This document shows, piece by piece, positions 18,271 through 26,535 of a DNA stretch of 47,535 bases. Each line of letters begins with the position of its first letter. Position 1 is the stretch's first letter. A program made the translations under genes and the position numbers. Origin of the DNA: Chloroflexota bacterium (GTDB taxonomy: Bacteria > Chloroflexota > Dehalococcoidia > Lucifugimonadales > Lucifugimonadaceae); contig JAJRZP010000120.1 of NCBI GenBank assembly GCA_024275195.1, positions 1 to 47,535 of the forward strand. The letters are read 5' to 3'. The notes under the pieces are model-generated. The model had not been told where the DNA came from and searched no databases. It saw only the letters and a program-made list of their open reading frames with translations.

Positions 18271-18374
18271 TACTGCACCTGCTTTACTAACTTAGGATCC
18301 GGATTCTACTCGATTGAATATCCAGTTAATTCGGACTGGCGCAAGTGAACCGCGATGGGAAAGTTGGAGACGGT

Positions 18375-19310
18375 CTAAACCTTCGCATCGAGCAATCCAC
18401 CCATGCGGTCGAGGATAGTGTCGAGTTCAGCGTAGTCGAGTTTGTCGAGGTTCTTATTCGCAGGGTTCCGAGTCAACGGGGTTTTGATGATCCCGCGCCG
18501 CCAGTAGGCTGCCTTATATGCGTTGGCCCCGAACATGAACTCAAAATTGAGCGACGGAATCATCTGCTCCCAGATATCACGGGCTTCTTCAGTCACGATC
18601 TGTAGTCCATCTGAATCGATACCACCGGCATCGAGTGCGTCCCACAACTTCACGTGTGCGTCGGTTATGTGACCCGCTGGCATGGTTCCACAGGAGCCAC
18701 GGCGATACTCGTCTACGAGATAGCGTCCGCCCATCCCACCCATTAGTCCCTTAACTGCACCGCCTGCCTTTTCAAGCAGTTCAGTCATGATCTGACCCGG
18801 CAGGTAACTTTCTTCTTTGACATAGTCGACATGCTCGACCTCGTTCAGCATCTTGACCATCATATCGGTCGGCACGACCGGTCCGGCTGGCGGCTTGTTG
18901 TTCTGGATCCAAACCGGCAGTTCGCCCGCTTCGGCAATCGCGACATAGTGATCCCACACAATCGATCCTGCTGCACCGTTAGGCGGCATCGCCATCACGG
19001 AATCGGCCCCCAACTCTGCCGCATTTCTGGTCAACTCGATTGAAATGGTAGTAGACGCGCCACTGACCCCTCCAACGACCGGGACTGCTCCATCGACGAC
19101 CTCGATACCAATCTTGAGTACCTGTTTTCGCTCGGCATCGGTCAGGAATGGGCCTTCTGAGGCGTTTACGGGAAGAACGATTCCGTGTGCGCCGGCCTCC
19201 ACGCTGAACGAGATGCATTTACGAAGTGATTCCCAATCGACCGAGAGATCCTCGTTGAACGGCGTGACGGGGATGGCGTAGACGCCCCGGAATTGGGAAT
19301 TTCTAGTCAT
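18375..19310 (-). CDS. dihydrodipicolinate synthase family (class I aldolase) protein
   Basis: A 311-residue TIM barrel of the DapA/N-acetylneuraminate lyase family. The Schiff-base Lys165 is in VDYVKEES, and GVSGAST (82-87 region) matches the substrate-binding GTGSNST loop. The Tyr that relays protons in true DapA (LYNVP) is replaced: the aligned segment reads WIQNNKPP with Gln136. So it is probably not DHDPS but a lyase or aldolase for another 2-oxo acid. ATG 19310 is preferred; the longer frame from 19409 adds 33 non-family residues. It lies 104 bases upstream of kbl on the same strand, so it may lead the threonine operon. Divergent from the zinc dehydrogenase. Confidence 0.82.
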   Translation of the reverse strand: MTRNSQFRGVYAIPVTPFNEDLSVDWESLRKCISFSVEAGAHGIVLPVNASEGPFLTDAERKQVLKIGIEVVDGAVPVVGGVSGASTTISIELTRNAAELGADSVMAMPPNGAAGSIVWDHYVAIAEAGELPVWIQNNKPPAGPVVPTDMMVKMLNEVEHVDYVKEESYLPGQIMTELLEKAGGAVKGLMGGMGGRYLVDEYRRGSCGTMPAGHITDAHVKLWDALDAGGIDSDGLQIVTEEARDIWEQMIPSLNFEFMFGANAYKAAYWRRGIIKTPLTRNPANKNLDKLDYAELDTILDRMGGLLDAKV

Positions 19311-19455
19311 ATGAAAGAGGCTCACTTTGAATATAGGTTCGTCAATACGGAACCCTCGTTTTCGGCGTACCGAGCATACACCCGAGATATGTGGGGTAAG
19401 ATGCCCCACGAGTTGAGTTCATCCCCGGTTCGCCCACCAGAGAAAAGAGGGATCG

Positions 19456-20499
19456 ATGGCAGAGACGATGCGTGCAGCACTGGACGATGGAACAGGGCAG
19501 TACATAGTTCAGGATGTTCCCATGCCGGAAATGTACGAAGGCGCAGCCATGATTCGTGTTCGCCAGACTGGAATCTGCGGTTCCGACCTGCACATGACGA
19601 CCAGTAGAACCGAAGCGCAAACAATGGCTTCGGGTCACGAGATCGCCGGTGAGATTCTTGAACTGCCAGACGGCAAAACCGATCTCAGGGTGGGTGATCG
19701 TGTGGCGATCGAGATGATTGGGGCGGGCAGGGCGTGCCTGAACTGCCACTTCTGCCGGTACGGGCAGTGGAAGCACTGCATGAACCTTGCTCCCGACACG
19801 GGTGGTGGGTTCGCACAGTACATGACCCGGAAAACGGCGGGACTTTTCAAGCTTCCCGATTCGATGGACTGGATCGATGGTGGATTGGTCGAACCGATGG
19901 CAGTGAGCGTTCACGGTCTCCGTTATGGTCGAATGCAGCCAGACGATGTGGTTGGTGTCGTTGGCTCTGCAACGATCGGGCTGTCGTCGATCGCGGTCGC
20001 GAAGGCGTTTGGCGCAAGGACCGTTATCGCCTCAGCGCGGCATCCACATCAGGCAGAGGCGGCGAAGAAAATGGGTGCAGATATCGTCGTTGGATCGGAC
20101 GAAGGCGAATTCGAGGCAGCTTGCATGGATGCAACGAAAGGCATCGGAGCCGATTTCGTGGTTGAGTCGGTCGGGGGGCATCAGAGTGCCTCGTTCAGCC
20201 AGGCAATCAAATCAACTCGTAATCAAGGGACGATGTTGTATCTGGGTGGGATGAAGATACCGATGGAAGTCGATCTCTTTGAGCCGCTTCTGCGCGAGAT
20301 TCGAATACAGTCGGTGATTTGCTACGGAGTGATCGATGGTCGTCACGATTATGAGGTCGCAATCGACCTGCTGGAATCAGGAGACATTCCGTACAGGGAG
20401 ATCGTTACGCATCAGGTCACGCTCGAGAATATCCAGGACGGTTTCGACGCTGCCTGGGACAAGACTTCAGGTTCGATCAAGGTGCATGTAAGCATCTAA
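19456..20499 (+). CDS. zinc-dependent alcohol/polyol dehydrogenase (MDR family)
   Basis: A 347-residue medium-chain dehydrogenase. The catalytic-zinc ligands are Cys in TGICGSDLH and His-Glu in SGHEIAGE. The structural zinc loop has four Cys in CLNCHFCRYGQWKHC. VGSATIGLSSIAVAKAFGA is the NAD-binding segment, slightly off the usual GxGxxG because SATIG replaces GAGPIG. FLVEP-like GGLVEPMAVSVHG follows. Relatives are sorbitol, threonine and galactitol dehydrogenases. GAGGGA 3-4 bases before ATG 19456 is a good ribosome binding site. Divergent from the DapA-like gene, with which it may share regulation. TAA stop. Confidence 0.88.
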   Translation: MAETMRAALDDGTGQYIVQDVPMPEMYEGAAMIRVRQTGICGSDLHMTTSRTEAQTMASGHEIAGEILELPDGKTDLRVGDRVAIEMIGAGRACLNCHFCRYGQWKHCMNLAPDTGGGFAQYMTRKTAGLFKLPDSMDWIDGGLVEPMAVSVHGLRYGRMQPDDVVGVVGSATIGLSSIAVAKAFGARTVIASARHPHQAEAAKKMGADIVVGSDEGEFEAACMDATKGIGADFVVESVGGHQSASFSQAIKSTRNQGTMLYLGGMKIPMEVDLFEPLLREIRIQSVICYGVIDGRHDYEVAIDLLESGDIPYREIVTHQVTLENIQDGFDAAWDKTSGSIKVHVSI

Positions 20500-20837
20500 A
20501 AGAAACGTTTTTCGTCGGATTTCGACTTCGAATCATAGCCGGGAGTCTGAAGATGCCGACATCTTCGTGGCATTCAGTCGATGTGATTCGCACCCACCGG
20601 AATCACAACTTTCGCCAACTTTAGGCCACCCGAGCAGAGTCAAATACGTGTATTCCCAGTTTAGTTGAGCCGGTTGGGTCATCGTTCCTTCTCGGTCGAA
20701 TGAACTCGTTGGGTCACACAGGTGACGCTTGCGGACTACTGCTGGTAGGTAGGAACACGCAATCTGTAGGTAGGGCACACCTCCATCACACGTTGGTGCG
20801 ACAGTTACGCAACTTCGAAGAGATTCGAGCGATAGAT
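20500..20837. other. long intergenic region with a 22-base-spaced direct repeat
   Basis: 338 bases between the zinc dehydrogenase and the receiver gene with no convincing ORF. The only structure seen is an imperfect direct repeat, CTGGTAGGTAGGAACAC (20742) and CTGTAGGTAGGGCACAC (20764). The copies start 22 bases apart (two helical turns), about 75 bases before the receiver gene; this could be a regulator site. Confidence 0.35.
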
Positions 20838-21521
20838 ATGAAAATCACATTCCGACGACGACGATACCGATCACCTCACACCCCGAGCAGCGATGGGCGT
20901 CTTGCAAAGGCATCGACCAAAGTAATGATCGCAGCACGCTCTGCACGGTTCATCGAGACGATTGCTGAGTCAGTGAACAAGAATCCCGTAACGGCCATGA
21001 GTGGTGGCGCACAGGATCGTGATTCAGCGGTTGAGCGACTGGTTTTGCTTCGACCAGACGTTGCGATTATCGATATCGACCTCGGCTACGAGCTTGGTGG
21101 ACTTGATACTGCATTCGCACTTCGCAAGATCAACCCTACGCTCGGAATCGTGATAGTTTCGCCTTACTCCGACCCGGAACGTCTGGCGATGGTTCCGACG
21201 GGACTAGGACTTGAATGGTCGTATGTGCTGACCTCCACTGCCCGCAAGCCCGAACTGCTGGCAAAGGCGATTCAGGGTGCGGCATGGGGGATACCGTTTA
21301 TCGACCCACGAATTGACCGAGATCTGCTGGGTGTGGTTGAGAACTCTGTCGACTCGATTCTTGACCGAATTCTTGAAGGATCGACGAAAGATCGACGTAT
21401 CGCTGCGAAAGAATCCCGTGGTCAGCTATTCCGGTGGAATGGGCAGGTCCAGACCTTCAAGCTACCCGATGTCACAGACGAAACGGGTGAGGAAACAGTC
21501 AAGGTATCCACCGATGCGTAA
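20838..21521 (+). CDS. receiver-domain protein with degenerate acidic site
   Basis: A 227-residue protein. After a basic N-terminal tail (MKITFRRRRYR) comes a CheY-like alpha/beta fold with the phospho-acceptor Asp in VAIIDIDLG, VIVSPYS (Ser in place of the usual Thr) and the conserved Lys in TARKPELLAKAIQ. The acidic pair that normally holds Mg2+ at the end of strand 1 is missing (KVMIAARSARF), so phosphorylation may be impaired. The C-terminal 80 residues are not a recognised output domain. ATG 20838 is the most economical start; an ATG at 20700 would add 46 residues unlike the family. No histidine kinase is adjacent. TAA stop. Confidence 0.65.
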   Translation: MKITFRRRRYRSPHTPSSDGRLAKASTKVMIAARSARFIETIAESVNKNPVTAMSGGAQDRDSAVERLVLLRPDVAIIDIDLGYELGGLDTAFALRKINPTLGIVIVSPYSDPERLAMVPTGLGLEWSYVLTSTARKPELLAKAIQGAAWGIPFIDPRIDRDLLGVVENSVDSILDRILEGSTKDRRIAAKESRGQLFRWNGQVQTFKLPDVTDETGEETVKVSTDA

Positions 21522-21669
21522 TGGTTCCGATGTCTGGAGATTCCGGGATGATATCGGGCAGTCTGGCTGCACGGGGCGGGTACTATGCACACACTCGAAA
21601 CAATGACGGCTGATTCAACCGATAGCTCAAAATCGATACTCATAAAACTGGCCGTTGGATAAGAAACGA

Positions 21670-22251
21670 ATGACTCAAGACATCACAATATCGACCGATA
21701 ACGAAGCGACCGTGGGGAACGAAAACTCGAAGCCACGGTTTAGTCGAACATTTCTGACGATTATTTCGACACTGATGTTCGGGATGTTGATCGGTTCGAT
21801 TTTCATTGCGACCAGCTATGAAAAAGGTGATGGCCTCAGTGTGTACGAGCGCGAGGCCATAGCTGTTATCGCGATGCAGAACGAAATAACAGACGGTTGG
21901 AACGAGATGGTCGATACTTTCAACGCGTCCACTATCGCATCTGAGGCCGACCACGTTGTTCTTTACACGCTGAGCCAGAAATCTGCTCGTGCGCTGATCT
22001 CCGATTCTCAGGCCGTGATCAATCGATGGAGCGCGATCGATGTGCCGGAAGAGCATGTCGTATCACATGCACTTGGACTCGAAGCGCTCCGGGCTACTCA
22101 GGACGGCCTTATTCTGTTCGACGAGTTCTTTCAGAATGCGATCGACACCCTTGTGGCCGACCAGATTCGATCAGACGAGGCGTCCTCGAAGCTGATCTAT
22201 GCCCGGGAGTTGTGGGCTAAGGCTGCGGCGGCGGCCGCGAACGAGGGCTAA
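21670..22251 (+). CDS. membrane-anchored protein of unknown function
   Basis: A 193-residue protein with a polar N-terminus of about 25 residues, one transmembrane helix (RTFLTIISTLMFGMLIGSIFIAT) and a helical extracytoplasmic domain of about 140 residues rich in Ala, Glu and Asp, ending AKAAAAAANEG. It resembles the ligand-free four-helix sensor or adaptor type in general build, but no family is recognised. ATG 21670 follows GGATAAG; a TTG at 21655 is an alternative. It follows the receiver gene by 148 bases, so the two may be functionally linked. Convergent with the two small ORFs below. Confidence 0.6.
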   Translation: MTQDITISTDNEATVGNENSKPRFSRTFLTIISTLMFGMLIGSIFIATSYEKGDGLSVYEREAIAVIAMQNEITDGWNEMVDTFNASTIASEADHVVLYTLSQKSARALISDSQAVINRWSAIDVPEEHVVSHALGLEALRATQDGLILFDEFFQNAIDTLVADQIRSDEASSKLIYARELWAKAAAAAANEG

Positions 22252-22258
22252 TACCCGC

Positions 22259-22477
22259 CTAGTTTCGCAGCGTCTTGCGTTCGAGATGGAAGACGGAAAG
22301 ACCGAGCAGAATCGACGACCCGAACGCCACGTACAGCGAGATTTTACCTACTGTAATGACCGGATCAGGTTCATCGGTCAATATTTCGATAGCCGCGGTT
22401 ATCAGAACCGCTGCCCAACCGGTTGCACCGACTGTGGCGAGTAGCAGCACGAGTTTATTGTTAGTAAGCCCGCTCAC
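22259..22477 (-). CDS. small two-helix membrane protein, or 3' part of a gene interrupted by TAA
   Basis: 72 residues with two hydrophobic helices (about 8-30 and 43-62) and a short acidic hairpin between them, ending HLERKTLRN. If independent it starts at GTG 22477, but no Shine-Dalgarno precedes that codon. The frame continues upstream without a break through CCG TTT to the TAA at 22484-22486 of the preceding ORF, so both ORFs could be one 132-codon gene with an in-frame TAA. No family recognised. Confidence 0.5.
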   Translation of the reverse strand: MSGLTNNKLVLLLATVGATGWAAVLITAAIEILTDEPDPVITVGKISLYVAFGSSILLGLSVFHLERKTLRN

Positions 22478-22483
22478 AAACGG

Positions 22484-22657
22484 TTACACACTCGATTGCT
22501 CTGTTGCAATCTCTTCCCAGATTTGATCGATGTAACGGTAAGAGATGCCGCAGTAGCTACAGGTCTTGAATATCAGTGTGGTACTCGCGCTGACCCCGAC
22601 CGGCACGATAGAGAAAGCGTGTCGGTTGTCGTCCGGGCCGGGTATGCAGTCTGTCAT
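22484..22657 (-). CDS. 57-residue CxxC protein overlapping the Nudix gene
   Basis: The ATG at 22657 overlaps the Nudix stop codon (ATGA), a strong sign of coupled translation. The product begins MTDCIPGPDD, has a beta-rich middle, one CxxC pair in KTCSYCGISY and an amphipathic end with IDQIWEEIATEQSSV before TAA. A single CxxC could be half a zinc ribbon. No family recognised. See the next downstream ORF for a possible in-frame continuation beyond the TAA. Confidence 0.55.
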   Translation of the reverse strand: MTDCIPGPDDNRHAFSIVPVGVSASTTLIFKTCSYCGISYRYIDQIWEEIATEQSSV

Positions 22658-23142
22658 GTTTGATTTAGCTCCCTGGCAGCCACGCCATTGTCTTCGAAGT
22701 AGGTAGTTTCGCCGTTGGTGAGTGCTTTATCCAGTACGTCGCCGATATCTGGTATTACCAGAGTGTCCGCGAGCCTGTTCATCTGAATCCATTCAACCGC
22801 AACTTGATTCGGATCGGGTTTTTCAGGCAGCTTCGGCACGCTACCCGGTTTGAGTTTGCATTCAAAGAACAGCTTTAAATAGTGGGTTGAGCCGTAAACG
22901 TTGTTGACCTCGGATGGAGCGGCCTCAGCGACGACCAGCAGTCTACCCACTTCCACATCAGCATCGGTCTCTTCCTTGATTTCGCGTGTCGCAGTTTGGC
23001 GCAGCGTTTCGCCTTCCTGATGACCACCCCCAGGGATTTGGTAGTGAGATCCGTTTTCGTTTTCAAACTTAACAAGCAGAATCTTGTTGCCTTCAACGAT
23101 CACTCCCGCAGAACCCACACGTACAGATATTTTTCGAGGCAT
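22654..23142 (-). CDS. Nudix hydrolase
   Basis: A 162-residue phosphohydrolase for nucleoside diphosphate-linked compounds. The Nudix box begins GGGHQEGE and continues to REIKEETDA, with the Mg2+-binding glutamates present; the usual Gly after EE is Asp. ATG 23142 is 10 bases after the MR-family stop, and gives the normal family length; earlier in-frame starts lie within the upstream gene. First member downstream of the MR-family gene in a likely operon with the two small ORFs. Substrate cannot be predicted. Confidence 0.87.
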   Translation of the reverse strand: MPRKISVRVGSAGVIVEGNKILLVKFENENGSHYQIPGGGHQEGETLRQTATREIKEETDADVEVGRLLVVAEAAPSEVNNVYGSTHYLKLFFECKLKPGSVPKLPEKPDPNQVAVEWIQMNRLADTLVIPDIGDVLDKALTNGETTYFEDNGVAARELNQT

Positions 23143-23152
23143 AGTCGGCAGT

Positions 23153-24325
23153 CTAGTCCCGATAGCCATCGACAGCGTTGGCGCGCATGTAGTCTCGATC
23201 GAGCTCGATACCGAGTCCGGGTCGGTCTGACAGGTAAATCTTGTCGCCACGGATATCCAGCGGGTGATCGATCATCACATCGTAAGCGTTGAGCTTTGCC
23301 CGTGAGGTCTCCACACGATAGTGATTCGGCACCGATGCCATCGCATGAGCTCCGGCAAGGACGTTTATCGGGCCACTGGCATCGTGTGGCGAGATCGGGA
23401 TGTAGTACGCCTCTGCCATAGTTGCGATCTTCTTGATCTCAGAGATCCCACCCGTCCATGTCACGTCCGGCATGATGAAATCGGCAAGTTCGTTCTCAAG
23501 AATGGGGATGAACTCCCAGCGGGTATGAATCCGTTCACCGACGCAGATCGGTACGTCGACGTTCTCTCGAACCTGCCGCAGCGCGTGTGTACTCTCGACC
23601 GGAACTGGCTCTTCAAACCAGAATATTTTGTAAGGCTCAAGGGCACGGGCGAGTCGAATAGCAGTCGGTGCGTCGAAGCGGCCGTGGGCGTCGATCAGAA
23701 TCTCAAAATCGGGGCCGACTGCCTCTCGAATACCGGAGATTCGTTCAACCGCGAGGTTCTCGGCCTCGGCGCTAAGTTGACCAGTCAAATAACCGTTCGA
23801 TTCTTCGGAGTGGTGCGGGTAGAACGGGTCTGTTTTCAAAGATTTCTGACCGGTGGCAACTATCGCTTTGGCGTGCTGGATCATGTCTTCAACCGATGAT
23901 CCGTCCTCCGGGTGACAGTAGATCGGAATGCCATCGCGAACAGGCCCGCCGAACAACTCGGATATCGGCAGCCCCAAAACCTTGCCACGGATGTCCCACA
24001 ACGCGATATCGATTCCGCTGATGATATTTGTGGTTGCACCCCGGGAGCCCATGTAAGTGAACGAGCGAAAGATCTTGTTCCAGATCATTTCTATCAATCG
24101 AGGATCATCGCCTTCGATCAGGTCGCTAACATGGCGAATCGAGGCACATACGGCTCGATTTGAGACCGCAGACGTGCCTGTAATCTCACCCCAGCCAGTT
24201 ACGCCTTCGTCGGTGTTTACTTCGATGTAGACGTATTCGCGATTTCGGATACGGCTATCGTTGGCAGTATCGAGATAGGGCGTGGGGGCCGATACCAGCC
24301 AGGGGATGACTTTCGTGATCTTCAA
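23153..24325 (-). CDS. mandelate racemase/muconate lactonizing family (enolase superfamily) enzyme
   Basis: A 390-residue enzyme with the N-terminal capping domain and C-terminal barrel of the enolase superfamily. Metal ligands are Asp in LIDAHGRF, Glu in WFEEPVPVE and Glu in CVGERI. A strand-7 His is in ISPHDASGP, and the KTDPFY segment holds the strand-2 residue. The GER and HDAS pattern is closest to sugar-acid dehydratases of the galactonate/mannonate type. SAR202-like genomes are known for many copies of this family, thought to act on recalcitrant organic matter. Start ATG 24325; TAG stop. Confidence 0.88.
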   Translation of the reverse strand: MKITKVIPWLVSAPTPYLDTANDSRIRNREYVYIEVNTDEGVTGWGEITGTSAVSNRAVCASIRHVSDLIEGDDPRLIEMIWNKIFRSFTYMGSRGATTNIISGIDIALWDIRGKVLGLPISELFGGPVRDGIPIYCHPEDGSSVEDMIQHAKAIVATGQKSLKTDPFYPHHSEESNGYLTGQLSAEAENLAVERISGIREAVGPDFEILIDAHGRFDAPTAIRLARALEPYKIFWFEEPVPVESTHALRQVRENVDVPICVGERIHTRWEFIPILENELADFIMPDVTWTGGISEIKKIATMAEAYYIPISPHDASGPINVLAGAHAMASVPNHYRVETSRAKLNAYDVMIDHPLDIRGDKIYLSDRPGLGIELDRDYMRANAVDGYRD

Positions 24326-24409
24326 TTCAGAAACTCCGAATGGTGATAGAGGTTACTTGGTTGGCGGAATCGTATGGCTGAATCAGTGGAATGTCGAGGA
24401 CAGATTAAA

Positions 24410-24435
24410 CAAAAAAGCCCCCGATATTCTCGGGG
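24410..24435 (-). terminator. rho-independent terminator of the tRNA gene
   Basis: On the minus strand a perfect 6-base stem CCCCGA-gaata-TCGGGG (24419-24435) is followed by GC and six T (24411-24416). It begins 17 bases after the CCA end of the tRNA. It indicates that the tRNA is a transcribed single-gene unit. Confidence 0.85.
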
Positions 24436-24452
24436 TCGATTTATTGGAAAAT

Positions 24453-24527
24453 TGGTAGCCCCGCGGAGAATCGAGCTCCGGTCTCAGCCTTTAAAGGGCT
24501 GTGTCCTAACCGCTGGACGACGGGGCC
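24453..24527 (-). tRNA. tRNA-Glu-like gene with anticodon UUA (candidate ochre suppressor)
   Basis: 75 bases including an encoded CCA fold into a full cloverleaf. The acceptor stem GGCCCCG pairs with CGGGGCT (one G-U at 1-72); the discriminator is A. The D-stem is GTCC/GGAC with U11-A24. The anticodon stem CAGCC/GGCTG closes the loop CTTTAAA, so positions 34-36 are UUA (24492-24494). The variable loop has only four bases, and the T-stem CGGAG/CTCCG is intact. The body, including U11-A24 and the short variable loop, is that of tRNA-Glu, whose loop is normally CUUUCAC (anticodon UUC). UUA would read the stop UAA. Base 54 is C rather than the near-universal T, which may weaken the T-loop. The terminator 17 bases away argues for expression. 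Confidence 0.85.
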
Positions 24528-24786
24528 GCGCTTCACAACTGGGCTGCCTATCGGTACCAGTTGTTTTTCGCACTGAATATCAGGATACCGCACGGTGAGC
24601 AAAACGGCGATTTGTGAGTACCGCGAGTTTTGGGGTGATCGATATGAGGCACTCGACCTGTCGAGAGTACATAGGGCACCACCCTACGAGTAGAAGAGCA
24701 GGGTAAGGTCATCTCAGCGAAAGCGGTTGAGTAAATCATCCTATTCTCAACCTTCTCGGCTAAGAAAGGCCTTTGGCGTAAAAAAG

Positions 24787-25488
24787 TCATTCCGTACAAC
24801 TCGCAGGGCATTCGTCGGAGAGTGGACAGCGGGCGCATTGTGCGATGCGAGCCTTACAGATCTGGCGACCGTGAGTGATGAGTAAGACATGCATCTCGTA
24901 ACGGTCGTCTTCCGGGATCATCTCCTCCATCAGCGGATGCGCCTGATCGGCGGTCGTCTTCTCCGCGATGAGCCCTAATCGCTTCGAGACACGGTGGATG
25001 TGGGTGTCGACCGGAAACGCAGGCATCTTCAGGGAGAAGGCCATCACAACAGCGGCCGTCTTGGGGCCGACCCCTGGGAGCGTTGTGAACCAGTTGCGGG
25101 CTTGTTCAAGCGGCCAGCCTGCGAGAAATTCGAGTTCGAAATGGCCGAGTCGCTTCAGGATTTCGACAAGAATCTGCTGGATGCGTATCGATTTCTGGTT
25201 CGCCAGACCCCCGTGCCGAATGGCATCGGCGACCTTCGTAGTCTCAGCCTCGATCACCTGGCCCCATGTGGGTAGCTGTTTTCGTAGCGAGTCGTAAGCC
25301 CGTTCTGCGTTCAGGTCAGAGGTATTCTGGGTAAGTACGGTGAATATCAACTCGTCGATGGCGATCATCCGAGGGCGCCATTCGATTGGGCCGTAGATCG
25401 AATCAAGACGCTCTTTAACCAGTTCGACTGGCACAGGGGGTCGGCGCTTTACGGCCGTCGCGGGTTGTTTTGGGAGCCTTGCTGGCAT
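24787..25488 (-). CDS. nth: endonuclease III
   Basis: A 233-residue DNA glycosylase/AP lyase that removes oxidised pyrimidines. The helix-hairpin-helix LPGVGPKTAAVV contains the catalytic Lys143, and the catalytic Asp161 is in FPVDTHIHR. The [4Fe-4S] cluster loop is complete: Cys211, 218, 221 and 227 in C-x6-C-x2-C-x5-C spacing. The N-terminus is slightly extended and basic. ATG 25488 is 6 bases after the polyprenyl synthase stop, so it closes the lipA-rsmI-metG-ids-nth gene run. TGA stop. Confidence 0.93.
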   Translation of the reverse strand: MPARLPKQPATAVKRRPPVPVELVKERLDSIYGPIEWRPRMIAIDELIFTVLTQNTSDLNAERAYDSLRKQLPTWGQVIEAETTKVADAIRHGGLANQKSIRIQQILVEILKRLGHFELEFLAGWPLEQARNWFTTLPGVGPKTAAVVMAFSLKMPAFPVDTHIHRVSKRLGLIAEKTTADQAHPLMEEMIPEDDRYEMHVLLITHGRQICKARIAQCARCPLSDECPASCTE

Positions 25489-25494
25489 GCTCGC

Positions 25495-26499
25495 CTAGTA
25501 GTTTCGGGTCTGAACGAATTCGGCGAGCAACAGTAGCGAATCAAGTGACTCGGAAGGCGGGATTCCGTCGAGCGAGCGCACAGCCGTGTCAATGTAGCCT
25601 GCTGCGACCTTGTGAGTTTGCTCCAGGGCACCTGTCCTCTTGACTGCTTCGATAGCCACCGGCAGCAAATCCGCACGAGCCTCTTCGGGAGCGACCATCA
25701 GGGCGAGGATATCTTCTGAGGCGCCATTTTCCGCGGCGATGATTGCAGGGAGGGTGAGAATACCTTCGCCGAGATCATGCCCCGCCGGTTTGCCAAGCTG
25801 TTCACTGGTTGACCGGTAGTCGAGCAGGTCGTCGTAAACCTGATACGCCATGCCGATGTTGTAACCATAGTCTCGGACATTCTCGACTGAGATCTCATCG
25901 CCTCCACCCAGCACTGCACCGCTTTCGGCGGCTGTGCAGAACAGCGAGGCAGTCTTGTCGTAGATCCGCTGGTTGTACTCCTCGAGTGCCACCCCCGGTT
26001 GCCATGCCGTGTAAATCTCGTTCAACTCCCCGCGTGCCAGTTCAGTAATGGTTTCGGCAAAACGCCGGACAAGCCGTACATTGTTGGTGTCGCATACGTA
26101 CATGGCTGAAGTTGCAAATACGAAATCTCCGATAAGAACTGCAACATTTCTGCCCCAGAGATTACTGGCAGTTTGATGGCCCCGGCGCGTGTCAGCATGA
26201 TCGACGGTGTCGTCGTGAACCAGTGTCGCGATATGAAGTAACTCAACCGCAGTTGCCATTTTGATTGGCATTTCGCCCCCACCCTGCCCGAAAATTCGAG
26301 AAGTCAGAAGGGTCAGTGCAGGTCGAACTCGTTTGCCGGGAGTCGCAAGTACGTGCCCGAGTTGTGCGTCGAGGTCTCGAACCTGTTCAGACGCGTTTTC
26401 CGGGGTCCGATCGGCGATGGCGGCAATTTCTACGATCACAGCCTGCAGATCGCTGGCGACCGGCTCGTAGATGCTTTCCTGTGTGATGGCTTCGACCAT
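25495..26499 (-). CDS. trans-polyprenyl diphosphate synthase
   Basis: A 334-residue all-helical prenyl transferase. It has GKRVRPAL near residue 55, the first aspartate-rich motif DDTVD (in LVHDDTVDHADTRRG) and the second DDLLD (in YQVYDDLLDY), both binding Mg-diphosphate. It elongates isoprenoid chains by condensing isopentenyl diphosphate, probably for a quinone side chain or another membrane lipid; chain length cannot be called confidently. ATG 26499, 36 bases after the metG stop; TAG stop. Confidence 0.9.
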   Translation of the reverse strand: MVEAITQESIYEPVASDLQAVIVEIAAIADRTPENASEQVRDLDAQLGHVLATPGKRVRPALTLLTSRIFGQGGGEMPIKMATAVELLHIATLVHDDTVDHADTRRGHQTASNLWGRNVAVLIGDFVFATSAMYVCDTNNVRLVRRFAETITELARGELNEIYTAWQPGVALEEYNQRIYDKTASLFCTAAESGAVLGGGDEISVENVRDYGYNIGMAYQVYDDLLDYRSTSEQLGKPAGHDLGEGILTLPAIIAAENGASEDILALMVAPEEARADLLPVAIEAVKRTGALEQTHKVAAGYIDTAVRSLDGIPPSESLDSLLLLAEFVQTRNY

Positions 26500-26535
26500 G
26501 AGTATTTGTGAAGTTCGCTCCTGAGACGGTACTTA

